Origin: an uncultured Treponema sp.
GTDB taxonomy: Bacteria > Spirochaetota > Spirochaetia > Treponematales > Treponemataceae
Direction of reading: 5' to 3'
NCBI GenBank assembly: GCA_947177175.1
Contig: CAMWTK010000023.1
Span: 1 to 34,545 of the forward strand
Length of the DNA: 34,545 bases
Shown: in pieces, positions 29,478 through 34,545 of the stretch
Layout: each line of letters opens with the position of its first letter
How positions within the stretch are numbered: position 1 is the first letter of the stretch
Position numbers and translations under genes: made by a program
The notes under the pieces: model-generated
What the model was told of the DNA's origin: nothing
The model's input: the letters and a program-made list of their open reading frames with translations, nothing else
The model's database searches: none

Positions 29478-29816
29478 TTATATCAAAATATTTGTTACTG
29501 TCATTAAAAAAAATACCTGCGGAATAGGATTTTTTAAATAAATGCCGAATATATTTTCTGAATACAGTTTTTTAGTATTTCTATTTCCAAATACTCCTTC
29601 ATCCCACCACAAAAAATTCACAAACTTGAAATCAGTTTTTAGAGTTCCATTCGCCACAACACCACCATTTTCAGTCGCATCTTCCATTTCTCTAACAAAA
29701 AGAAAAATTTCCGGCGATACTACAAAATCTATTGACGGCTTGTTTCCTAACATATCCGCAAAAAGAGAAAAAGTTTGGAACAATACTAGAATTACAAAGA
29801 AATATCGCTTTTTCAT
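29478..29816 (-). CDS. N-terminal part of the same frameshifted exported protein
   Basis: 112 residues as read: signal peptide KKRYFFVILVLFQTFSLFA with cleavage before DMLGNKPSIDFVVSPE, then strands typical of a beta-barrel opening (DFKFVNFLWWDEGVFGNRNT). After FGIYLKNP the frame turns into a short unrelated tail and stops, while the other frame continues sensibly (SAGIFFNDSNKYFDIKIG). The break maps to a run of six A on the coding strand. The gene starts 1 base after the stop of the preceding gene, so it belongs to the same message. It is probably a broken gene, a sequencing slip or a slippage switch. Confidence 0.65.
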   Translation of the reverse strand: MKKRYFFVILVLFQTFSLFADMLGNKPSIDFVVSPEIFLFVREMEDATENGGVVANGTLKTDFKFVNFLWWDEGVFGNRNTKKLYSENIFGIYLKNPIPQVFFLMTVTNILI

Positions 29817-29817
29817 T

Positions 29818-30525
29818 TTATTTTTCCACTAAAAATGAATTTCTAAATTCTTTCGCAGGAATTATTACCGATGCAATTTTTTCAAACTGAACGGTAAGGA
29901 ACGGACTATTCTCAAAAGAATTAGAATTTTTGCCTTTGTATTCAAGTGAAAATCTGAATTCTTTTTGATATGAATACTCTTTGGATTTATTGAATTCATC
30001 TGCATTCAAAACTGGTGCTTCATAATCTGTATATGTCACTTTTCCATATCTGAAATTGTAACTTGCACAAGCCGATTGCAATTTTTTGACAAATCCAGCG
30101 CTATCGATGATAAAAAGAACGGAATCCCATTCTGAATTTTCAAGCATTTTATCAGAAAATATAGACTGTTGTATGACATCCTGTTTCGTAAAATAACTGA
30201 ATGCGACTATATATTTTCGGTAATTCGGAAAGTCTTTAAAACACTTAATCTCAGATGTAATATTCACCGGATTGCTTCCCAACGCCGGATGCTGAAAGGT
30301 AAAAACCGTATGCTCGATCCTGTAGGAAATACAGGACACGCCTTCAGCCTCGTCTGCTATTGCATTAGTTGCATTAGCATTCATCGCTTTAAAGTTACGA
30401 TAATAGTCTAGAGCAGTAAAGCGGAGTTTTCCATTCTGAATGTCTTTAAGATATTGTGCTTTTCCGAATTTTATCAAAAACCCAGAATCGTTTTCATCAT
30501 CAAAATTTAAAATCAAATCCTTCAT
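29818..30525 (-). CDS. Hypothetical protein of a widespread accessory family
   Basis: 235 residues. The N-terminus (FLIKFGKAQYLKDIQNGKLR, FTALDYYRNFKA) resembles a large set of unnamed proteins in phage, plasmid and accessory regions that open with 'FGxxxYLxxLQxGxLxFxxxxYFR'. That resemblance is from memory and gives no function. There is no signal peptide or membrane helix. AGGGAG and ATAGGAT precede the ATG. It starts 4 bases after the small membrane protein gene and is followed at once by the beta-barrel gene, so all are one operon. AT-rich. Confidence 0.65.
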   Translation of the reverse strand: MKDLILNFDDENDSGFLIKFGKAQYLKDIQNGKLRFTALDYYRNFKAMNANATNAIADEAEGVSCISYRIEHTVFTFQHPALGSNPVNITSEIKCFKDFPNYRKYIVAFSYFTKQDVIQQSIFSDKMLENSEWDSVLFIIDSAGFVKKLQSACASYNFRYGKVTYTDYEAPVLNADEFNKSKEYSYQKEFRFSLEYKGKNSNSFENSPFLTVQFEKIASVIIPAKEFRNSFLVEK

Positions 30526-30528
30526 ATC

Positions 30529-30756
30529 CTATCTCCCTAGTATCAAAGATAAAAAAAGTATAACAGCAACCACAATAATTCCGACCACAATCTGCGCCGC
30601 CGTTGTCCCCGCAGAATGGTGGACAGTTTCATAATGCTCTGTGACGATATTTCCCTCCTCATCTTTTTTTGTTACCGTTGTTTCAGATGTATTTTTCTTA
30701 AAAGCCATTACAAAAACAATGATTACGCCGAACGTAACCAAAATACCAACCATCAT
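30529..30756 (-). CDS. Small two-helix membrane protein, hypothetical
   Basis: 75 residues from ATG 30756, with AAGGAGG 5 bases upstream; a longer frame from 30783 would place that site inside the gene. Two transmembrane helices (MVGILVTFGVIIVFVMAF near the start; GIIVVAVILFLSLIL at the end) flank an acidic, Thr-rich loop (SETTVTKKDEEGNIVTEHYE). It is first in the minus-strand run ending at 27712. No family is recognised; possible roles such as a membrane anchor or holin-like protein are guesses. Confidence 0.65.
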   Translation of the reverse strand: MMVGILVTFGVIIVFVMAFKKNTSETTVTKKDEEGNIVTEHYETVHHSAGTTAAQIVVGIIVVAVILFLSLILGR

Positions 30757-30888
30757 AGAATCCTCCTTAATTTTTGGCATCATCTGCCATGCCAGACATA
30801 GTTTTATCCGCTATCAGCAATAGATACCACAACTCTAATAAACTTTTTATTGGTGTAATAAATATATCGCCAATGGAGCAACAATCTT

Positions 30889-31212
30889 ATGGAAGAAATC
30901 GAAGTCCGAACAATTTTTGCGGAAAACCTCAAGAAACTCAGAAAACAAAAAGGGCTTTCCCAGCTCAAACTTTCAAATGAAATGCAGATGGCTTTTACTT
31001 TTATAAACGATATAGAAAACTGCAAGAAATGGGTATCACCAGAAACAATAGCAAGATTTGCAACTTTTTTTGAAGTCCCTGTCTCAACTTTTTTTACAGC
31101 AGAAGAAACCCAAGGCGGCAGCCATTTTAATACCGATTTTTTTGTAAAGACAATCTCAGATGAGGTAAGGAAAACAATTTTGAAAGTCGGTGAAAGATTT
31201 AAAGAAAACTAA
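30889..31212 (+). CDS. XRE family helix-turn-helix regulator
   Basis: 107 residues. The Cro/CI-type HTH covers about residues 8-65: IFAENLKKLRKQKGLSQLKL, SNEMQMAFTFINDIENCKKW, VSPETIARFATFFEVPVSTF. The C-terminal 40 residues are a short helical tail. GGAG lies 10 bases before the ATG. It is a paralogue of the regulator at 31433, with the same VSPET-A-F core and an almost identical recognition segment (MAFTFI.DIEN.KKW), but AT-rich where the other is GC-rich. It diverges from the minus-strand membrane gene at 30756 and may control it. Confidence 0.88.
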   Translation: MEEIEVRTIFAENLKKLRKQKGLSQLKLSNEMQMAFTFINDIENCKKWVSPETIARFATFFEVPVSTFFTAEETQGGSHFNTDFFVKTISDEVRKTILKVGERFKEN

Positions 31213-31229
31213 TGACACTTTCTTTCAAC

Positions 31230-31334
31230 TCAATACCCATACCCCGCCGCACTCAGGACGGAATCAAGATTTTCTGCCGCAAAACAAGTCCACTGCCCGA
31301 TCGCAAGCAGGACAAGCGCAACGATTTTTTTCAT
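31230..31334 (-). CDS. Very small exported peptide or 5' remnant of a secreted protein
   Basis: 34 codons: a complete signal peptide (MKKIVALVLLAIGQWTCFA) followed by about 15 residues (AENLDSVLSAAGYGY) and a stop. AGAGG lies 6 bases before the ATG, and a near-ideal minus-strand promoter sits upstream (TTGAAA 31391-31396, 17 bases, TAGAAT 31368-31373). Two readings fit. It may be the front end of a deleted exported-protein gene, or a true secreted micropeptide lying between two regulators and beside an rSAM enzyme. The intact promoter, ribosome site and signal peptide are seen directly; the rest is inference. Confidence 0.5.
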   Translation of the reverse strand: MKKIVALVLLAIGQWTCFAAENLDSVLSAAGYGY

Positions 31335-31367
31335 GCATCGCCTCTTTCGTCCGTAAGAATGAATTTT

Positions 31368-31396
31368 ATTCTAGCAGATGTTTGCACGTATTTCAA
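31368..31396 (-). promoter_or_regulatory. Promoter of the small exported peptide
   Basis: Minus strand: -35 TTGAAA (31391-31396), 17-base spacer, -10 TAGAAT (31368-31373). It faces away from the XRE gene at 31433, whose start is only 37 bases from the -35 box, so that regulator could act on it. Confidence 0.65.
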
Positions 31397-31432
31397 TCTG
31401 ATAGATAGAATTTTAACTCAAAGGATTAAGGT

Positions 31433-31744
31433 ATGACAGAAACAGAAATCCGCGCTTTGTTCGGTTGGAACCTCAAACGCCTGCGCAAACTGCGGGGCGT
31501 TTCCCAAATGCAGCTTGCGGATTCCGTAAACATGGCATTCACGTTCATCAGCGACATTGAAAACGGCAAAAAATGGGTTTCGCCGGAGACCGTCGCAAAA
31601 TTCACGCAGTCGCTGAACGCCGAGCCGCACCACTTTTTTCTCCCGAAAGACTACGAGCTGAAAGAATCGTCCGATGTCGCCGCGTTCGCGCAGGAAATCA
31701 CCGACGCGCTGGAAAACGCAAAACTGCGCTATCTGGTAAAGTGA
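31433..31744 (+). CDS. XRE family helix-turn-helix regulator (paralogue)
   Basis: 103 residues with a Cro/CI-type HTH (LFGWNLKRLRKLRGVSQMQL, ADSVNMAFTFISDIENGKKW, VSPETVAKFTQ). It is clearly a paralogue of the protein at 30889, with the same length and core motifs, but its codon use is GC-rich like the backbone. AAGG lies a few bases before the ATG. It lies 55 bases before the rSAM-associated lipoprotein gene, which has its own promoter, and diverges from the small exported peptide. It may regulate either. Confidence 0.88.
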   Translation: MTETEIRALFGWNLKRLRKLRGVSQMQLADSVNMAFTFISDIENGKKWVSPETVAKFTQSLNAEPHHFFLPKDYELKESSDVAAFAQEITDALENAKLRYLVK

Positions 31745-31764
31745 CGCAATCCGCGACGTTTTTT

Positions 31765-31793
31765 TTGCAAAACGCGCCGTTCCGTGGTAACAT
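31765..31793 (+). promoter_or_regulatory. Promoter of the lipoprotein/rSAM pair
   Basis: -35 TTGCAA (31765-31770), 17 bases, -10 TAACAT (31788-31793) with TG one base upstream. The ATG at 31799 follows 5 bases later with no Shine-Dalgarno. Confidence 0.5.
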
Positions 31794-31798
31794 TGCTT

Positions 31799-32221
31799 AT
31801 GCACAAAGGCACATTTCGGAAAATCATATCCACAATCCTCGGCTTTTTCGGCATTATGACGTTCACGTCCTGCTACGGAATGCCCGCAAACTACACGTCC
31901 TTGTACGGGCAAGTCACCGGGGATGACGATGGAGACACCTCGATACCCGCCGTTCCCGTGCAGGGAATCCAAGTGACGGTGAAAGACTCCGCCGACCAAA
32001 CGATTGGCTCAACGACGACCAACACTGACGGCTACTATGACATGGAAATCGACGAGCCGCCGAAATCACTGCGCGGCAAACTCACGTTCATCTTTGAGGA
32101 CATCGACGGCGAAAAGAACGGCTCTTGGGAGACGAAAGAAAAGATAGAGGAATTCGCCAAAAGCGACGGCGACTCGCTCAAAGTCGATGCCGAACTCACT
32201 TTAAAACATTCGGAAAACTGA
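31799..32221 (+). CDS. Radical SAM-associated putative lipoprotein
   Basis: 140 residues from ATG 31799; a GTG five codons earlier overlaps the promoter and is unlikely. A signal peptide ends in the lipobox TFTSC with Cys 25, followed by YGMPANYTSLYGQVTG. The mature part looks like a small carboxypeptidase-regulatory-type beta-sandwich (GIQVTVKDSADQTIGSTTTN, DGYYDMEI). It matches my memory of the lipoprotein that always accompanies a particular radical SAM/SPASM enzyme (NCBIfam TIGR04134 with TIGR04133) in treponemes and Bacteroidetes. It is the presumed substrate or partner of the enzyme encoded 2 bases downstream. The modified residue, if any, is unknown; the aromatic-rich segment just after the lipidated Cys is a candidate. 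Confidence 0.83.
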   Translation: MHKGTFRKIISTILGFFGIMTFTSCYGMPANYTSLYGQVTGDDDGDTSIPAVPVQGIQVTVKDSADQTIGSTTTNTDGYYDMEIDEPPKSLRGKLTFIFEDIDGEKNGSWETKEKIEEFAKSDGDSLKVDAELTLKHSEN

Positions 32222-32223
32222 TT

Positions 32224-33354
32224 ATGTTCCTCGGCGAATTTCGGCACTGGGTGTTCCGGCGGTACAGGAATTCTTGCATCAAGCGGCACCGGCTCGACTA
32301 TCTGTTTTGGGAATGCACATTGCGCTGCAATCTGAACTGCCGCCACTGTGGAAGCGATTGCCTCAAATCGTCCGGCATTCCGGATATGCCGCTCGCGGAT
32401 TTTTTGCGTGCGCTGGACGACATCAAAGCGCACGGAATCACCCGGCTTGCCGTCTGCATCACGGGCGGCGAGCCGCTTTTGCGAAACGACATCGAGCAAG
32501 CGGGCATTGAAATCGTGCGCCGGGGCTACGCCTGGGGAATCGTCACGAACGGGTTTGCGCTCACCGCGCGACGGTTCAAAAGCCTTGTAGCGGCGGGAAT
32601 GTCGAGCATGAGTTTTGACCTTGACGGCTTGGAGGCGGAGCATTCGTTTTTGCGGCGCAACCCGGAATCGTTCGCGCGCACGACCGCCGCAATCCGCATG
32701 GCCGCCGACTTTATGCATCGCAACCCCAGACGATTCCTGTTCGATGTGATTACCTGCGTCCATCCGGGAAACCTGCCGACCCTTGCAAAACTGCGGGATT
32801 TCCTCATCGACCTTGGCGTTCCGGCTTGGCGGATTTTCACGATTTATCCGCAGGGACGCGCCCGCGACAACAGCCTTGCCCTCAGCGGCGCGGAATACGT
32901 GCGGCTCATGGCGTTCATCGCGGAAACGCGCGCATACCGCACGGCGGACGGCAGGGGCATCCGGCTGAACTATTCGTGCGAGGGCTATCTCGGAGAGTGG
33001 GAACTGAAAGTGCGCGACCATTTCTTTTTCTGCCGCGCCGGCATTTCCGTCGCGTCCGTTTTATGCGACGGCTCAATCGGCGGCTGCCTGAGCGTGCGCG
33101 GCGGCGACTTCATCCAAGGGAACATCTATCGCGACAACTTCATGGACGTGTGGGAAAACCGCTTCCAAGATATGCGCCACCGCGACTGGGCACGGCGCGG
33201 CGTGTGCCAAAACTGCCCCCACTGGAAAAAATGCCTGGGAAACGGCATGCACCTCCACCCGGACAAACAATCCGACGTGCTGCACTGCAATTATGCCCGC
33301 CTGCACGAAGACGCGAACCAACGTGGCGCGAAGAGCGGGGAATTGGTTTTATAA
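32224..33354 (+). CDS. Radical SAM/SPASM enzyme of the rSAM/lipoprotein system
   Basis: 376 residues from ATG 32224. FWECTLRCNLNCRHCGSDC holds the cluster motif C-x3-C-x2-C (Cys 35, 39, 42), flanked by two more Cys. CITGGEPLL (about 78-86) is the SAM-binding GGEP. The C-terminal third has a Cys-rich SPASM-type region (CDGSIGGCLSVRGGDFIQGN, CQNCPHWKKCLGNGMH, HCNYARLHE) that would hold one or two further Fe-S clusters. SPASM enzymes modify peptides or proteins by radical chemistry. The gene starts 2 bases after the lipoprotein stop with only a weak ribosome site, so translation is coupled. It is probably cytoplasmic and would act on the lipoprotein before export. Known family TIGR04133; the reaction is not established to my knowledge. 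Confidence 0.88.
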   Translation: MFLGEFRHWVFRRYRNSCIKRHRLDYLFWECTLRCNLNCRHCGSDCLKSSGIPDMPLADFLRALDDIKAHGITRLAVCITGGEPLLRNDIEQAGIEIVRRGYAWGIVTNGFALTARRFKSLVAAGMSSMSFDLDGLEAEHSFLRRNPESFARTTAAIRMAADFMHRNPRRFLFDVITCVHPGNLPTLAKLRDFLIDLGVPAWRIFTIYPQGRARDNSLALSGAEYVRLMAFIAETRAYRTADGRGIRLNYSCEGYLGEWELKVRDHFFFCRAGISVASVLCDGSIGGCLSVRGGDFIQGNIYRDNFMDVWENRFQDMRHRDWARRGVCQNCPHWKKCLGNGMHLHPDKQSDVLHCNYARLHEDANQRGAKSGELVL

Positions 33355-33411
33355 TCACTCTATCTTGTATCGCGGTATATTGATTTTGCTGTATCTCTAT
33401 CTTCTTTACTA

Positions 33412-33984
33412 TTAATTTACGGGATATGCTTGTCCCTCAAACAACAAATACTTTCTTCCTTCCAAAATGATAACGTTAGCACCTGCTTCCTTGAGAGACT
33501 CTTCTTCGCTTTTAATCTTTTTATGGGGATTGTCCTCAACAATGAATAATAAATTCTCATCAGTCATATAAACATCGGAAATTATTACATCTTCTCTGTG
33601 TTCTTTGAAATCTACTATAAATATTATCTTGTTCTTATTCTTTTTAGAGAATTTTCCATCGCTCCCGAAATAATGAGGAAATTCATCATGCATCTCATCA
33701 TCTTCGTAACCATCAAATTCTTCTTTTGAACCTGATTTTATTCTGGGGATTGTTTGCATTTTATGTTCTTTGTCGTTGATCCTCACTGTCAAAGTAACAT
33801 GATTTAAATTTATTGTGGCATTATTTTGTATTTGTATCTCTTCTGTTATTTTCTTTTTCATCAATTCCTGAAACGATGTTTCATACACCCAATTGTCTCC
33901 AATTTTTTTGGCTTTGTTATCTTGCGCATAACAAAACAGGCTCATCGAAAACACAAACATAATTGTCGGTATGTATCTTTTCAT
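33412..33984 (-). CDS. Exported hypothetical protein
   Basis: 190 residues from ATG 33984, chosen because GGAG lies 9 bases upstream (a TTG five codons earlier overlaps it). The signal peptide KRYIPTIMFVFSMSLFCYA has a probable cleavage before QDNKAKK. The mature part is highly charged and Lys/Glu-rich (EEIQIQNNATINLNHVTLTV; DEMHDEFPHYFGSDGKFSKK), probably beta-rich, with no catalytic motif. It is AT-rich and unlike its GC-rich neighbours on both sides; it converges on the rSAM gene. The family is not recognised. Confidence 0.7.
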   Translation of the reverse strand: MKRYIPTIMFVFSMSLFCYAQDNKAKKIGDNWVYETSFQELMKKKITEEIQIQNNATINLNHVTLTVRINDKEHKMQTIPRIKSGSKEEFDGYEDDEMHDEFPHYFGSDGKFSKKNKNKIIFIVDFKEHREDVIISDVYMTDENLLFIVEDNPHKKIKSEEESLKEAGANVIILEGRKYLLFEGQAYPVN

Positions 33985-34117
33985 AGTTTTACGCTCCAAG
34001 TATTCAGGCTACGATTTTATTTTCTGCACCCTAGTTTTTTAGTCTCTTGAACAAATCATTATTTTAAAAACTGCATCTCCACATCTCTTTTATTAACTGT
34101 ATCACAAATATACTTGA

Positions 34118-34351
34118 ATTACAACTGCGGGCGACGGAGCAGACGAAGCGTTCACAAAATGCCGCGTCATGGTCGGCAAGAATATCATCCCCATGATAGA
34201 AACGGCATACTTTGAAGGCAGCGGCGGACAGAACTGCCCCGTGCCTGTCTTTGACTACGGAGAAACTTGGTGCATGGAAATCCCGTTCATCGTCCTCTTT
34301 GAGGACGACATGTACCGGCTTGACAGGATTGTCGTGATTCGGGAAGCGTGA
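34118..34351 (+). pseudogene. 5'-truncated remnant of an unknown GC-rich gene
   Basis: From about 34124 one frame reads TAGDGADEAFTKCRVMVGKN, IIPMIETAYFEGSGGQNCPV, PVFDYGETWCMEIPF and ends at TGA 34349-34351. The frame is closed upstream by a TGA at 34115-34117, and the DNA changes from AT-rich to GC-rich at 34120-34130, so the front of the gene is missing. An internal ATG (34169) gives 60 residues but has no ribosome site. The sequence looks like the end of a beta-rich exported protein; I recognise no family. The AT-rich block with the exported hypothetical gene (33360-34120) probably displaced its 5' part. Confidence 0.55.
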
Positions 34352-34545
34352 GGAAAAGGAGCGGGCGAACGCTGCAATGGCTGCGGCATATTGGCGGAGT
34401 GGAAATCAAAGCGTATGATAAATTATGGTTTAAAATTTTCGGAAATCAATATGCGGGTTTTTGGATTTTGGGACTCGTTTTGTTTGCGTTGGCGAAGCGT
34501 CCCGAATCCGGGGGAACATCACCGCGCTCAGCGCCGTCGTCGAAG

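Noticed and set aside
34348..34545. Open frame from a GTG overlapping the last stop, with a hydrophobic stretch (GFWILGLVLFAL)
   Set aside because: It runs off the window, has no clear ribosome site, and turns into low-complexity sequence at the end; too little to call a gene, although the hydrophobic part may be a relic.

Overview
The window comes from a spirochaete, most likely a gut- or host-associated Treponema. The clearest markers are a periplasmic flagellin of the FlaB type (24640-25500) behind a sigma-28-like promoter, the dnaX-ybaB-recR run beside it, signal peptides and lipoboxes of spirochaete style, and a radical-SAM/lipoprotein pair of a kind known from treponemes. Base composition is mosaic. 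GC-rich backbone genes with strong codon bias alternate with AT-rich modules at about 2050-9800, 18870-21560, 26990-31430 and 33360-34120, which look like horizontally acquired islands.

Layout. 1-2000: the start of a cytosine-5 DNA methyltransferase (minus, runs off the left edge) and a MATE exporter (minus) with its own promoter and an attenuator-like structured leader. 2073-9723: an AT-rich cluster of two SAM methyltransferases, an alpha/beta hydrolase, an L-2-amino-thiazoline-4-carboxylate hydrolase-like protein, a TetR regulator beside a 28-bp perfect palindrome, and a two-subunit ABC exporter. A related inverted repeat sits at both ends of the cluster. 9816-11748: an AraC regulator, a DUF2000 protein and a decayed P1B-type metal ATPase. 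11867-14454: a restriction-modification pair (Dam-like D12 adenine methyltransferase and AlwI-family endonuclease), followed by a tandem array of small hairpins. 14897-18825: a four-gene envelope operon (LPP20-like, LpoB-like, COG3014-like lipoprotein, LPP20-like). 18923-21560: an AT-rich run of small genes, one an Imm26-type immunity protein, without a visible toxin. 21672-24456: dnaX, ybaB and recR. 24525-25552: flaB with leader hairpin and terminator. 25561-26666: a zinc-ribbon membrane protein and a flavodoxin gene interrupted by one in-frame TGA. 26774-26838: a perfect 26-bp inverted repeat. 26994-30756: an AT-rich minus-strand run of hypothetical genes, including a frameshifted beta-barrel-like gene and a 5'-truncated SUMF1/FGE-fold gene. 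30889-33354: two paralogous XRE regulators, a very small exported peptide on the opposite strand, and the radical SAM/SPASM enzyme with its lipoprotein. 33412-34351: an exported hypothetical and a 5'-truncated gene remnant.

How the genes work together. The 2112-9723 cluster reads as a unit that makes or modifies a small, probably sulfur-containing metabolite, exports it, and is controlled by TetR. The lipoprotein/rSAM pair is probably an enzyme and its protein substrate. A recurring feature is that several start codons lie only 5-10 bases after a -10 hexamer and lack a Shine-Dalgarno sequence, which suggests leaderless transcripts.

Limits. Everything here was read by eye. Family names rest on motif recognition, no database search was run, and functions of the AT-rich hypothetical genes are mostly unknown.
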